Positions 13,568-27,172 of a stretch of DNA of 64,000 nucleotides are shown piece by piece (positions within the stretch are counted from its first letter, which is position 1; each line of letters opens with the position of its first letter). Location: the NCBI GenBank assembly GCA_963402885.1, contig OY727095.1, forward strand, positions 10,607,001-10,671,000. Reading direction: 5' to 3'. The DNA comes from Antedon bifida (taxonomy: Eukaryota; Echinodermata; Crinoidea; Comatulida; Antedonidae). The notes under the pieces are model-generated. The model was given only the letters and a program-made list of their open reading frames with translations, was not told the origin of the DNA and did no database searches. The position numbers and the translations under genes are program-made.

Positions 13568-13718
13568 ACGTATTCATGAAAGAGGACTATCTTTAGTCCT
13601 GGACTCTAACTAGTCCAGGACTAGGCATTAGTTCTGGACTATCTTTAGTCCTTAACTAACTATCTTTGATACGGTATTCATGAAACCTGGACTAACTATA
13701 GTCCTGGACTAAGCCACA
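13568..13718. repeat. Cluster of AGGACTA/TAGTCCT palindromes
   Basis: Repeated inverted words (AGGACTATCTTTAGTCCT, AGTCCAGGACT, GGACTAACTATAGTCC) lie between two direct copies of a 'tattcatgaaa' motif near 13571 and 13674. This looks like a compact foldback element or internally rearranged MITE. Confidence 0.6.
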
Positions 13719-14059
13719 AACAATTAAAACAGCTAGATGGCCCGTGTGTGCGCAACACGTCAATACGCGATCGAATTAAGTTAATTTATTATTATTCATG
13801 TCAAAACATGGTTTGAAATTGTGGAGTTGAGTTCTCTCAACAGCGGCAAAATCCAGAGTTTCAAAATAATGGTTTGGATAATTATGATCTTTTGTAGACT
13901 AGGCTTTATTCTAATGAGGACTAAGAGTGTTTATTCTTTTCAAAATTTGATTTATCTGAAAACTTTCTAATAAAGGTGTACAAATGTGAAAAATGACCTT
14001 ATTTGACATTAATGCTCCACGTCGGTGTCTCGCCGTTAACACGATAAACTTGTATCCGA

Positions 14060-14290
14060 AGGGATTCGAACTGCGAACTCATTTAGATTAAGATGTAATA
14101 AACAAACTATCCGTTACATACCTAAAGCTATTCTATAGAGTTCAACTATAGTGAGGAATCAACATTAATGTTGTTGACACTCAAGTTTGATTCGAACTGC
14201 GAACTTATTTAAGACGCAATCCATTACATACCTAAAGCTGTTCAACATTAAGGTAAAATGTATTTGTGTTGACACTCATTTTGTTGTTTA
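14060..14290. repeat. Tandem duplication with tRNA-like T-arm motif on the minus strand
   Basis: The words 'gattcgaactgcgaact', then 'ttacatacctaaagct', then 'gttgacactca' occur in the same order twice, about 125 bp apart. Read on the minus strand, the first word contains GTTCGAATCCC, a B-box-like sequence, suggesting a decayed tRNA-derived SINE that later duplicated. Confidence 0.5.
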
Positions 14291-14699
14291 TGATGCGGAA
14301 AGCTTATTAGAAAAAACGAATATTAATTTCAACGGTTTATCTAAAAGGAACATTAAATGCTATATCTGTGAGGTAATTTGTCAAAGACACGTAATAATAG
14401 AATGGTAGCTATTACCATGCAACGCAATTAAATGTTAAATCAAGAAACATCGAAACTAATGAAAAGTACTGTACTTGACCTTGGTATTTTAACTTATTAT
14501 TCTACGTAAGCTGTCATAGTCAATTAATATTCTCATCTACACATTATATTACGGACTCTTTCAGAGCAAATTAATAATGGGAATATATTTTGACAACAAA
14601 TATTATGCTTTCTTCTTCTGTTTAGTAGAATATACATTTCATTCAATAGCCAACATTATTTAAATTTATCATATTATTAATATTATTATGATTAATATT

Positions 14700-14750
14700 T
14701 GTCTTTTTTGAAGTAAATAAATGTCACGTTGAATTGAATTAAATATAATA
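14700..14750 (+). repeat. Retroelement-like 3' tail
   Basis: 'aaataaatgtcac' is followed by gttgaattgaattaaat, the same kind of tail as at 7935 and 50638. Only the tail can be recognised. Confidence 0.3.
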
Positions 14751-15747
14751 ATTTTATTAATAAATTAAATAAATTATAGTATTATATATATACTTAATCA
14801 ATAAATAATAACAGCAGATGTTATATTTGTATTATTTTAATGATGATATACATTTCATTTTTATTTCTCTACTATCTCTCTTATAAATCTTGCAATAAGG
14901 GGGGGGGGGGGAAGACACAAATAAAAAAACCCAGAAAAATAAAATAATATAACAAATAAAATAACAGAAAAGGGACAACATGCAAAAGAGTAATTTCTGT
15001 TTCATAAAAACATTAATATTGAAATTAGAATAATAAAAAAGGTGAGAAAATATCACAAAAGAAAACAAAAAATGTCATAAGATAAAACATCAGACCTAAA
15101 ATACTAAATTACATTGAAAGGCATGGTGAATTCGTATACAGTCGGCAGGAGTAAATGCACGTTCGTATATTATTGACCTTCGATGTTCCTAATCACTTTC
15201 TTAGTCAACCCATGTATTTATAGAATTAATATTATATTGTATTGATGATTTGCAGCCGCAATTATTTTCAACGCATTGAACAGGTGGGCGCGACTAGTTA
15301 AATCCTTAGTTAGTATGATGACACAGGTCGTACATGACTTTGTATTCGACAGTGAGTGTTAAATATTGTAAAGGTTTATATTGTGAATTAACACCAATGG
15401 TTTATTCAGTGTCATATCCGACATTTACTACAATATTATTCCTAGTTGTAACAAGTGATGAACATAGGTTATGCTTATAATGAAACAGACTACACTGAAA
15501 AAAAAACTAACTACACGTGGCATGCACACTCAAGCGAAATCAGACAAAAGTTGCAAATTTCAAAATTGAGATTTTAACAAATACTGAAACTACATAATCC
15601 AAGATTTAAAATACTCAAAAGAATATCTTTATACCGTGTTTATTTCCATATAGATATTACAGTCTAAAGATAGGCTACGGAGAATCGTGATGCGATATTT
15701 TCAACCTCCGCTTTTTATTTTTCACCCACTGGGCTAAAACCGAGGGG

Positions 15748-15839
15748 AAAATGATCCTATAATCGACCGGAAAATGATCCTATAATCGACCGGAAAATGA
15801 TCCTATAATCAACCAGAAAATGATCCTATAATCAACCAA
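15748..15839 (+). repeat. 23-bp tandem repeat, four copies
   Basis: The unit AAAATGATCCTATAATC plus a six-base end repeats four times. The first two copies end gaccgg and the last two end aacca plus g/a. The array lies inside the GPCR intron. Confidence 0.9.
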
Positions 15840-16186
15840 GCAAGAAAAAAGAATCACTCTGTCATCAGGTTGGTTATTCTGAATAAATATTTCAAATCTC
15901 ATGAATAATACATTGTTTTCCTTAACAGATAATTGTTCGAAACTCTTCTGTCTTCACTAACTATCTGAGTAAATCGCATTGCGGAAGAAGGAGAACTCGG
16001 ATGGTCATTGAATGCAACGTTCATTTTTATATACAACAATCATGCATTTAAAAATAACTAATTCGTTTGAAGCATGACGCAAATCATCCTAAGCTCGAAT
16101 TTGTAATTCCAATTTGTTATCTCCATACTGCTACATACTCGTACGTGTAGCTCGAAATGTTTGCAGAGAACATACATTAGTCTATA

Positions 16187-16584
16187 GGGCCGAAGCCACC
16201 AGGACCGACCTCTTTGACAGAACACAAATTTTAAAGAAGGGTGAAATTCGACTCTGATTCTCTATTAACAATGGTCATCGCTTCGCTCACAACCGCCTCA
16301 TTTTAATGCTCGTGGCTACGGTCTTGTAATTTACAAATTCTAAATAACAATATTTATATAGTTCCAAATATTTGAGGGAACATAACTGCGGTAGCCTAGG
16401 ACCGTAGCTACATCTAGGAATACGCTCCGTCATGTTTAAACCTTTCAAAATAATAGTAGGCCTACAGATATTTAGGCCTACACAAAAGAATCACTAAAAT
16501 GAGTTAGAATTAGGGGGTAGGGGAAAGAGTTCGGCCCTGATTCTCTATTAGCAGCGGTCATCGCTTCGTTCGCAACCGCCTTTC
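16187..16584. repeat. Inverted-repeat element plus second partial copy
   Basis: A segment beginning ggccgaagccacc (16188) and ending gtggctacggtc (~16312-16323) has inverted termini. Its core 'ctgattctctatta...cggtcatcgcttcg...cgcaaccgcc' recurs at about 16537-16581. A related 'gggccgcagccaccag' word appears near 44558. Probably a non-autonomous DNA element family. Confidence 0.5.
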
Positions 16585-17437
16585 ATTGTCACGGTGAATA
16601 GAATTTCTGTATTAAAATGAGAAATATAACAGATGTAGGACGTACAATTCATATTTATTTTCGGTAAAGTTAAGCCGACGTAAGTGGGATTGATTTTAAG
16701 GAAGGCGATTTAGTTTCACTTTCTTGGGACTGACACCGACGTTATGTTACGATTTCATTAGCGATTTTGCTATTTCACAATATGAAAAATGACACGTGGT
16801 AATACCAATAAGAGAATAGGCTATTTGTGTTACATGAAAACGGATAGGCCTAAGAAGGACGATAGCTAGAATGCCGCGATCTTTTTAAAACTTCATATCT
16901 AGTTTTTCATAGCATTTGTATATTTGTTAAACCTGTTGTTTGCCTCATTCATTCCAATAGGGTAAACAGAATATAAATAACGAACTTAAATTTATACACG
17001 ATGTAATCATATTTATTTGGTATATCTAAAATGTAGGCCCACATGTAAGGTAAAATAAAAATGAATTACCTGAAGTAACTTTTAATATTACTGTATTTTT
17101 TTTTAATAGGTAGGCCTACGACGGACAATGACGTGGCATTACATTACTAAACTTAACTACCCGACTATCCACTTTCTTTAAAGCGACCCACTTTAGATTA
17201 TTATACAGAATTGAAGATAATAAATAAAGAAATGCACATGATAAAGTTGAGTTCGGAGATGTGTGACGTACCTAAGCTTTTATTTGACATAACGCCCTAC
17301 ATTTACAAAGATACAATAATATACAGTACAATAAATACGAATTAGTTTATAATCCACTATGGATCGCCAGGGTATTCTAATGCGATAGTCCAATTTTGGA
17401 GTTGGAACGGGGGCCTTTAAACGAACAATTGGTGGGT

Positions 17438-17694
17438 ACACTGTAAAAAATAGTGTGGATCTTTGTACCCGCTTTTCCACATATTTAGCCTTAAAGATGT
17501 TTAGATATGAACATGTTTAGGTTCTAAATACATTATATACATGTAATCTGTATCCAACTCAACACATCAGTGACGTGTTGACATGTAGCTATAAGCACGT
17601 TTAGTTTTTAAACACGTTAAACATGTTTAAAAGCTAAATGTGTGGGGTGGGTACAAAATATATGTTTAAGATCTAAAAACTATTTTTACAGTGT
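17438..17694. mobile_element. TA-flanked MITE with CACTGTAAAAA ends
   Basis: The left end ACACTGTAAAAAATAGT (17438-17454) and right end ACTATTTTTACAGTGT (17679-17694) are inverted repeats with one length difference in the A/T run. Both ends sit next to TA, and the interior carries further partly complementary words (gtttag/ctaaa, cccgc and gggtac near the ends). No transposase frame is present. Likely a Tc1/mariner-type non-autonomous element. Confidence 0.7.
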
Positions 17695-20600
17695 ATAGTG
17701 TACTTCTTAAGTAAATGACATTTGTGTTAAGAAAGCATTAGAAAGCATTACTTCCGTCATAAAGTACAAGCGTAAACAAATGATGCTACACATCAGATCC
17801 GAAACAATTTCAGACCATCGTACATCCTGCACATAGTGCAACAATATTTTATATAAGTTCAGATTTCTAGCATGGCTTACATTTTGTATTGTTAAATTCG
17901 ACAATTTTCCTCGTGGATATGGCAACAATAATATTTAGCAGATAGAGTAGTATTTCGAGCAACGGTCGGAGAACAGCCGACAATCAACAATTACTAAACA
18001 ACTCAACAAAATGTGCCCTCCGAGACAGTCCTAGCATTCCATAAGACGAATTTAATTTTACTTTAAAAAAAAATGTAATGTATATGATATTTTATAATGT
18101 TATAATATTTAATAGTGCATGGCCCTATGTTGCAAATTAGAAGTAGGTCACGCCAAGAAAGTTCATAGACAGAATTAAAAGGCAAGAGTAATTCATTTAA
18201 TGTACAGTATATCTGAAAATCGAAATCGTTTAAAGTCCAAAATCGTTCCAATTACCAACAAAAATCACTGGGTTACGTTACGTATTTCGAACACAGGCAC
18301 GTTTTGTACGGAATGTGTGGACAGGTTTATTCCTAAAACACTATGGAATTGTCACAATGTTTTATCCGAGCACTGCACCGGAATCCGCGAATCAGTGTGA
18401 CGTAAGATACAAAAGCAAGCGTATGTGAAAAGGAGAAGCAAAGACTTATATGTAAGGCCTACTTAATGATTGACCATGTTGATTCTGGGTGGTAATCTCT
18501 CACTTAGACGTCACAGTCACATACAGTATACATTATTTATTATTGGCGCACCATGGCATCAATAATTTGTTTCTGTTTTCTTTTATGAATTTTGCCAAGT
18601 ACTTCACTCAGTTTCTGATTAACAGAGGGCGTGCTATTTAATATTTCGGTCACTATTCACCATACAGATAGCTCGAGATTTTATAAGCTTGTTTGATGCC
18701 ACCAATATATCGATTTTCTAAAAAATCGATAGGCATGATCAGTTGGTTTAGCTTGTCAAAAAAAAGCAGATAACTTGGAAATTGTGATCGTCATCGTACA
18801 AAGAACCCTACAACCAAGTAATGCTTGGCAAATATTTTGCCAATTTAAAGATATACAATCATAATCAAGTCATAAAAAATATATCGCGTGACAGATTCGC
18901 CATATTAATAAACATATAATACATTATGACGTATTAAATAATATTTTTGCCTTCGTGTTTTTGAGTATTAAAAAAACAATCTAATCGTTAAGACCAAGAC
19001 AATTATCTGGTTTATGAGAATGTATAAGGTAAAAAAGTATATCTTATGAATAACAATTATGTCGATTATATTATGATGATAAAACGAATTATCAATGTTA
19101 TATAATGGTTATTAAAAAATTATTGGAAAACAATTTCGCCAGATATTGTATTAAATAGACAAGAAAACCAATCAAGGAACAATCAAATGTTCAATAACAT
19201 TTTGTTTACTCACTACAGAAAAATTGTTTTTGCTCAATAGAATAGATATACTTTTCGTTATATTAAAAACAGGGTTATATAAATGTTTTCCGCGCATAAG
19301 TCATATCTGCTATGGGCTTAGCAAACAGCTGATCAATTCTTTTTTCTGAACTCGTTCTTTTTTAATCATCATCATCAGAAGTGAAGATAGAAAGATAATG
19401 GATTATCGATGAGAAATAAAGTGCATGGCAATTTATTATAACATTCATATACAAGCAATCATTTGTTAATAGCTAGCTTTTATCGTATAGTACAGTAGGA
19501 TGCTGGAATATGTAGGAAAGCCAAAGAAAATATGTTATCGCCAACAAAAAAACAAACTAGAGTAACAACAATTTATTATGACTAACATTGAAATGTTTTG
19601 ATTTGATATATCGTAAATTGAAACATGGACGCTTGTTTATGATAGTGTACCGGGGTAAAATACGTCACTTCGCTTTTATCCACAACAACGCCATTCGCCT
19701 CTGTTACGCCATTAGTATGACATGGCGTTGATAGTTTAAGCTTACCGTCCCGATGGGATTTTACATACTTGAAAATGTAATCTACCAATAAATATTAAAT
19801 CACTGTATAGGAGCACATTTATACTGCTTGGTAGACAAAACGCCGCATTGAATGAAAATACTATAAGCTATGTTTAGTGTTGTTTTTTAAAACAATATTT
19901 AACTAAGCTGGCGGACAAAAATATACGAATTATCCAATCCATACGTGTCATACACGAGTTATGATAAGCCCTCGATGGCCATCATTGGTCACCGCGGTCA
20001 GCCAACGCAAGCTGAAATGGACGACGAATCCTAATTAACAACAAATAACGCACCACACCATAAAAAGAGAGAGGTTGTAGAAGCGGCACTTCCGAAGTTC
20101 ACACTGTATTAATGTAATTTATATTTAATTTATCACTGTCGTTTGACGTGACGAGGCTTGTTTGCTATTTTTCATAAAGTAGTTTCGAAGTAAAGATTTT
20201 ACTGTTTGTATACACGCCCTCTACGTTACAAACTTAGAAAAAGTTTTTGCAAACCCATTAAATATTCATCAGAGGTTGGAAACATTAACAAGGGTTGATA
20301 TGAACATATAATATATAATTTCATAACGCATACTTACTTGCAATAACGTGTGTTCGTAATTGTGGATCGATTCAAGACATAGTGATAACTGAACGATGAG
20401 AAATATTACTGGGCCAATAAGTGAGCAGCATTTACATTATTTTTTCTGAGGGGAAACATTGTAGGCCTAGTAACGCTTAGTTATAATAACACGATAATTG
20501 GTCTCCACTGATAGGCCTACTGAGAGGCGACCACCCGTACGTACGTCCCAGGTGCGGGATGGATTTGTTGTAGGCATGTTTCATGGCTAGTTTTATATAG

Positions 20601-20744
20601 CTAAAATTATTCATAATACATAATGATGGAGAATACACCGGAGAATGAGTATAAATGATCTTCGATGCCGATTTATTTATTTTAAAATGATCTTCGCACT
20701 TAGCGGCAAAACTTTAAAATATCATTTGTGAATGAAATGTGTGT

Positions 20745-21060
20745 CGATGGAAGTGGTGTTTTTACTTAGCACTTGCCAACGAACTCTCCCAGTTAACTCT
20801 GAACTCACAGGCTTGTCCTTAACTATCACAATGTTTCTCACGAGCTTTATTTGTGAAATCCATGCCAACATTATGTCGTGATGGAAATGAAAAGGTGGAT
20901 GGCGGTGTGTTTTTAGTTGCACCAGGTCCGATCGAATTCACTGCTGGACGAACTCTCTCAGTTAACCCTGAACTGAAAGAGGGGCTTGTCGAACGCCACT
21001 TCAAGCTATGTGTGAAATCCAACTGTGAAGACGACAAAGTCATTATAATATAATAAACCA
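20745..21060 (+). pseudogene. Duplicated coding-like fragment, unidentified (possible MG1-like)
   Basis: Two copies about 165-170 bp apart share 'cgaactctc(c/t)cagttaac', 'ctgaact', 'ggcttgtc' and 'tgtgaaatcca'. The second copy (20853-21053) keeps an open frame of 66 codons including FLVAPGPIEFTAGRTLSV. That segment resembles the first macroglobulin-like strand pair of thioester/A2M/CD109-type proteins; this is a weak, by-eye resemblance. The first copy is broken by stops. No good splice sites bound either copy, and both lie inside the GPCR intron, so a decayed gene or transposon fragment is the best reading. Confidence 0.35.
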
Positions 21061-22187
21061 TCAAATATATTACGAATTAATATCGCCGTTGGAAATTTTG
21101 TGTCAAGCTGATCTTTCGCCGGCCCAACTACCTGTTATTAACCTGTGCGTGACATAAGGCAGATGGGCCCAGAGGGCAACCCGTGCATATACCAGGCGGG
21201 AAAACCTTGACCTACCTACAAGGAAAAAAAAGTTCTGCTACAGCGGCAAACTATCAATGAGCTTAGTTATGTACAAAAGTTAGCAATAACTGTGTATATA
21301 AAAACCACTTAACATGGCAAATCATTAAGCCTTGTACTATTGTGTCGCATGATAATGTTGAAGCATGCAACTTCTAAAATTTCATCAAGACGTCGAACTG
21401 CTCTTAAAAAGATCGTGTTGAGTCTAGGACTGTACCACAGCTGTATAATTAGATGTATGATTTAATATGTTCATAGCTGGACAGTTCCACTGGGCCTTAT
21501 TTTATGGATAACAAAGATGCCGATAGTTAATGTAATTTAAACAAGTAAGTTGCTAATTTTCACAATATAAATCTGTTATGTGCTAAAAAAAAATCATATT
21601 CAGTAAGTTCCTTTATCTGAAGACGAAGTTCTCATCGAAAAAAAGTATAATCAATATTTAATTACTTAAGGGGATTTTAAATAATGTTACTGATAGGCTT
21701 GTTTACCGCGAGCATGCTTGAGGGTTACTGTGTATTTGGCTAAGACTCCCTTGTTGAATCCGAACATATTGATAAATGTTTATAATTACTACATTAACAA
21801 CATTCATTAACGTCAACTTATAAACATTATTAATAGGCTAATAAAATATACAGGCTTGACGAAGAAGAAATAGATGAAAACATCGTGACTAATAATAATG
21901 AATAACACCGGGGAAAAAAAGGAGAGAAGGAAAGGAACTCCTTAGAAAAAAAATCTCTAAAGTGTCGATGTGTGGACCCTGCACTTCTGTTACCATCCAT
22001 CTTTTCTGAGATCTCTGCTTCCTAATAACACAAAAATGGAGGTGAAAAAGCAAATCTACAAAAAAAAAAATACTTGTACTTTCTAAAACAAAATTTCTAG
22101 TTTTCTTAACTAATGCGGATTTAGCCTGTTTCACATTATACTACCTCACAGAGTAATAATTATAACCAATCAGTAATCAAATTCCTA

Positions 22188-22331
22188 AAGCTCTGTCTAC
22201 ACTATCAAATTTTATGTGACAAACTAATGTGATGTGCCCATAAATTGACATGATGATGTCATTCAACTCCTATATTTGGGCACATCACACTTTTTTTGTC
22301 AAACAAGTTTTACAGTGTAGAACCTTTTAAG
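22188..22331. mobile_element. MITE family A, copy 2
   Basis: It begins TA-AAGCTCTGTCTACACTATCAAA and has the mirrored 'gatgtgccca...tgggcacatcacac' core and 'tttttttgtcaaacaagttttacagtgtag' near the end. The right terminus has decayed. Confidence 0.8.
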
Positions 22332-23054
22332 ATGATCGTATTCATATTTCCATGGTTCATGATTCATATCTTTAGTATATCCCGACAGAAAATACAATCT
22401 AATTCTCCGAGGCTTTGCGAACTTTAGCATAATTTCATTCGTGAAAGAATGTCACCTTTTTAATAGAGCAACTGTATTAGTTAGGCATGTAAAATAAACA
22501 TAATTTAGCACTTCGTTAAGCTCTAATTCTTGTTCTAAAATTAAAACACTAAATAAAGTTTGTTGATTATTCTTATTAAACTAATAGAAATATCGTATTA
22601 CCGGTTAATTATAGGCCGATGACAATGATTGGATGAAGGCAATTGTATGCAGTTTAGTTACTGGGAATTAACTGTACAGCGATTAACAGATTTAACATGT
22701 TTTAATCGACCGTACTAAGTTAAACACGTTATATTTTATTGTTAATATAATTTTTATGTTCTATGTGGATGTATACCACGTTTTGTTATATACAATGAGA
22801 ACATACTATATCTGATCGAATTAATATTTAACAGACAAACACTTATGCCAAACAGATTAGGTTAAGTGTATCCTATAGTAAACCAACGGATAGCTCTATA
22901 TAGCAGGGAAGAGTGTAGCTCTATAGGCATTTCGTTTATAAGAGTACCACGTATTTCAATGTGAAATTTTTGTAAAAGAACAGACATGGGTGGCACTCAT
23001 TCTAAAAACAAGGCCATATAAATTGCTGCAGTCGCGTGTCCAATTTTGAGTTAG

Positions 23055-23105
23055 TGTTTACCGACCAACCAACCGACCGACCGACCGACCAACCAACCGA
23101 CCGAC
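23055..23105 (+). repeat. (CCGA/CCAA)n microsatellite
   Basis: A run of about twelve tetranucleotides alternating ccga and ccaa. Confidence 0.9.
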
Positions 23106-24357
23106 ATTGTGAGCTGTAGAGTCGCGTTTGCACGCGACTAAAAACGACACAGGCCGAAACATTGTATAACCATGAAACTACACAAGTTGTTTAGCTAAGA
23201 GCCGATCGTCTGCCTCGAATGGATCATATCGATACAGATTATTAGCACTACAAGTAGTACGATAAAGATGCAACATGTGTACAAATACATTAACAGATTT
23301 TAAGCTATCAGTTAAACATATTAAATATGCCTACGTCAGCTTTATACGGATACGTTTACTTTTAAAATTCCTACCCACAACGAATGAATGGTAAAAAGTG
23401 GTTCTTCAAATAAAGTCAAATAGTCAAATATTATAATAGTCAAAAATATTATATATAGATATTTTCAGAAGTATGTTGTATAGAAGTAAGTTGACTAAGA
23501 TATCTAGGAATTAGAAGAGACATAGGTAATGACCGACAACAAATGGATAAACTTATCACTGAATAGGCCTCAAGAACAGGCACACGTGACCGAGGAAAAC
23601 CAAATACATGGATATATGAGATGCTGACATAACTACGTGCATTAGTCTATATGGATATACAGACTTATCTAAATGAATATCCTTATAAAAACGAGTTCAT
23701 TCAAAGACCACATTAAAGCTCATATGAATAAGATTTATTTAGTGGTATTTTATTTTGAATTTCCCAATAAGCAGCTCACTTTGTGCACGTGAAGTCTCGC
23801 AAATGTTATTTCCAAACATTGATGGAATGCATGCATTACCATCAGCGCTCATTAAAGCTATGTGGATTTAGAGGCCTTTATTTAATAGCTTTCAACATGG
23901 AAAACAAATGTAGTTCTTAATGCATCAATACTGCTTTTAAATGTAGTTTAAATGGAATAAACATTTCATACAATATGTATTATGAGACAGTGTACACTAG
24001 CAGTTAAAGTAAACGTTAAAACGAATTATAGATTTAACAATAAATTAATAGCCCTTGGTGGTACGTTTAGTACTCTATATTGCACCGTATTCACTCGTCG
24101 CTAAACCAAAAAGCAGTTAAAATTTCATTAATTCAGCGTTATGGTAGTTTATAATTGTCTCGTTTGCATTTCTAATTTGTATAATATGTAGGTCTTATAT
24201 AACAATATTTGAAATGATAATTATCAAAAGCGTACATTGCCAGAGACAATCCTGTATTAACAGTTGTGTTTCTTGTTAATAATGACATTATATTGAGACA
24301 TGTGTACAATATAGTATTATTTGTATTATGCCCAGTACTAATACTGGTCTGCGCAAA

Positions 24358-25180
24358 CCGAAATAACTGATATTTAACTGTGATGGTAAGAAAAGAAATA
24401 ACTGATATTCCATCTTCAGTTGTTATGGTAACTGGAAAAAATAAATGATTTTTCTTTTTCAGTTGTGATGAAAACTGGAAAACAAATAACTACTATTTCC
24501 TCTTTAGTTGTGATGGTAACTGATATTTCATCTTTAGCTGTGATGATAACCGGAAAAGAAGTAACTGATATTTCCTATTTAGTTGTGATGGTAACTGATA
24601 TTTCATCTTTAGCTGTGATGGTAAGTGGAAAAGATATAACTGATATTTCCTGTTTAGTTGTTATGGTAACTGATATGTCATCTTTAGCTGTGATGGTAAC
24701 TGGAAAAGAAATAACTGATATTTCCTCTTTAGTTGTGATGGTAACTGATATTTCATCTTTAGCTGTGATGGTAACTGGAAAAGAAATAACTGATATTTCA
24801 TCTTCAGTTGTGAGGATAATTGGAAAAGAAAAAACTGACATTTCCTCTTTAGTTGTGATGGTAAATGGAAAAGAAATAAATGATATTTAATCTTCAATTG
24901 TGATAGTAACTGGAAAAGAATAACTAATATTTCTTATTCAGTCATGATGATAACTGGAAAACAAATAACTGATAATTCCTCTTTAATTGTGATGATAACT
25001 GGAAAAGAATTAACTGATATTTCATCTTCAGTTGTGATGATAACTGGAAAATGATAGGATTTCTTCTTCAGGTGAGATATTACCTTAAAAGGAAATATAT
25101 CTTGTTCAGTTTTGATAACTGAAAAATAAATAGCTATATTATTGTATCTTTTTAAGTTATGGTCATAACTGGGAAAACTG
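24358..25180 (+). repeat. Minisatellite of alternating 45-bp and 30-bp units
   Basis: The unit 'ggtaactggaaaagaaat' + 'aactgatatttcctcttt' + 'agttgtgat' (45 bp) alternates with a 30-bp form lacking a 15-bp internal piece, giving a 75-bp higher-order period at the array centre (about 24500-24790). The edges are more diverged. All unit lengths are multiples of three, which keeps a 141-codon frame open on plus and 88- and 78-codon frames open on minus. I do not treat these as genes. Confidence 0.9.
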
Positions 25181-26123
25181 CTGAAGAAGTATCAGCTATT
25201 TCTGATAACCATGATCTTCAGATTCAGTGACTAAATTCCCTGTCTGCGGTATTAATATTATATATTTTTTTCTATTGACTGTAAGTTTGAGGTTGGCATG
25301 ACAGGCATATATAACTAATATGGGTCACTTGTGAACCCTCTAATAATCGTTGTACTTGTCTTGCAAGTGTTCTAAAGCAGTTGCTGAAGTAGATTTAACC
25401 CTAACGGGGGACTTAGTGAATAATACTCTCCTCGCCCATTTCCACAGAATTAAGGATCGATAATCACCAAGTTGTATCACAATGAGGAGGATTGTGTTTG
25501 CTTTGATAGTCTCGGCATTACAAACATCTAGTCAATAAAATAATGTATCCATTGCGTGTATATTCTGGTTTACACCTGCATTTTTTAAGAATAACTACCG
25601 GCTACAGAGTACTGAACAATCGTCAGCGCGATGAATTATGATAAATAAATGCTTTTCATATCACTGACTTTAATGAAAAGAAACTTAGTAAGCCTACACA
25701 TGTTTTTTTTTTCGAAAGATGTTTAATCTGTATCTGTTCTACTTTTATCAATGTTAAGAATATCGGCAAGTAAATGCCAAAACCCTTCCAGTAGGGGAGG
25801 AAGAAGAGGAGTAAAAACGAAGTACAAGGAAAAAGCAATTATTATTTATGTCTCCCTTTACAATAGGTTGCCCAATTAATTTTGCTATGTTACGTTTCTT
25901 AAAGCTTGTGTGTTTTGTAGCAGCCTAGACGAGCGGTGCGACAAATCGTTAAGCAACACTAACTGCCGATAAAATAAAATATCATTTTCGATGAATTTAA
26001 ATCCTCATTCCTAACTATGCAATGCTGTTTTTTCGACGGCCGTATACATCGTATAACCATTATCAACTTGTATACGGTAACAGCCCAAAGCAGGTGCTGT
26101 CTTCCTGTTATTCCTGTCCTAAA

Positions 26124-26285
26124 GCCTTGTTTCCACTGGTGAATTAATCGAACATTCCTATAAGATCATATTATATTGGTTTGCGTAATTTATTTCTTTC
26201 AAATTAAAAAACAAAAGATAGAAATATGAATACGCATGCGCATTAATTGACGCTTATAAAATTCGCTTAGTGGAAAACAGACTTA
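26124..26285. mobile_element. Inverted-repeat element related to the 7495 family
   Basis: The left end 'aagccttgtttccact' and right end 'agtggaaaacagactt' are imperfect inverted repeats similar to the CTTGGTTCC-type ends at 7495. The interior is AT-rich and noncoding. Confidence 0.5.
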
Positions 26286-27083
26286 GCATACGACGGGAAA
26301 AAGTAGAATAGCCCAAAAAATTGGTGGAATTAAATAACATGAAATATTATTGTCGGCAAACTACAGTAGACTGTAAATTTAAATGCAAATTAATTTTTGA
26401 AACAAAGGTTTCGACCCGTATAATAAAACCGTATAATGATTATACCTCCTAAACCATATGCCCGTGACTGCAATAGAAAGGAAGCCCGACAATATACAAT
26501 TCACATGCGTGACGTTGTGCGCGCGTATGGTTAGTATTCCAAATTTTAAGTTACATTCACACTGAAGCGTGTGAACGAAACTTTTTATAATTACGTTAAA
26601 TTTACATTTATTCAATTCGAAAATAATTGTTGGTTTCGCATGGTGACATTTCCATAATTTTAAAACAATTACAATAATATTCAATTTAACATTCATTTAT
26701 GCATTACCTGATTATATTCATTTTCATCCAATTTTACCTACGTGTCTTTTCTAATTTTGTTATGACTGATTTCAAGGTAATATCATTGTTGGACGTCAAA
26801 TTATTATTATTGATTTTGAGTATTTATCTGTTTTTTATATAATAACAAGACTATTTTATTCGACCAGGAACGTGTTTCACCACTGAAGCGATCCACTGCC
26901 AGGTGTGTCTATTTTATTGGAATTTAGTTTAGAATTCTAATAAAGAGTGAAAGACTGAATGAATTGCAATAGTGGTGATATTAATGACGTTCAATAAAAC
27001 GTATCGACAGATTTTAAAATAAAAATAGCCCTAAATAAATTTACATAAAAGAGAGCTGAGTACAATCATTCAATTTTCAAAGC

Positions 27084-27172
27084 TTACTTACATACTTAGT
27101 TTTACTTACCGTACTTACTTACTAAGTTACTTGCTTACTTTTACTTACCATACTTACTTACTTCTTACTGAA
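27084..27172 (+). repeat. CTTA-rich simple repeat
   Basis: Imperfect repeats of cttactta and tacttactt over about 90 bases. Confidence 0.8.

Noticed and set aside
14060..14080. Possible tRNA gene on minus (GTTCGAATCCC)
   Set aside because: No cloverleaf or A box can be built; the motif is duplicated with its flanks, pointing to a repeat.
24465..24890. 141-codon plus frame and 78-88-codon minus frames
   Set aside because: Artefact of a minisatellite whose units are multiples of three.
26379..26696. 105-codon minus frame
   Set aside because: AT-rich, no recognisable motif, no splice sites, inside the GPCR intron.
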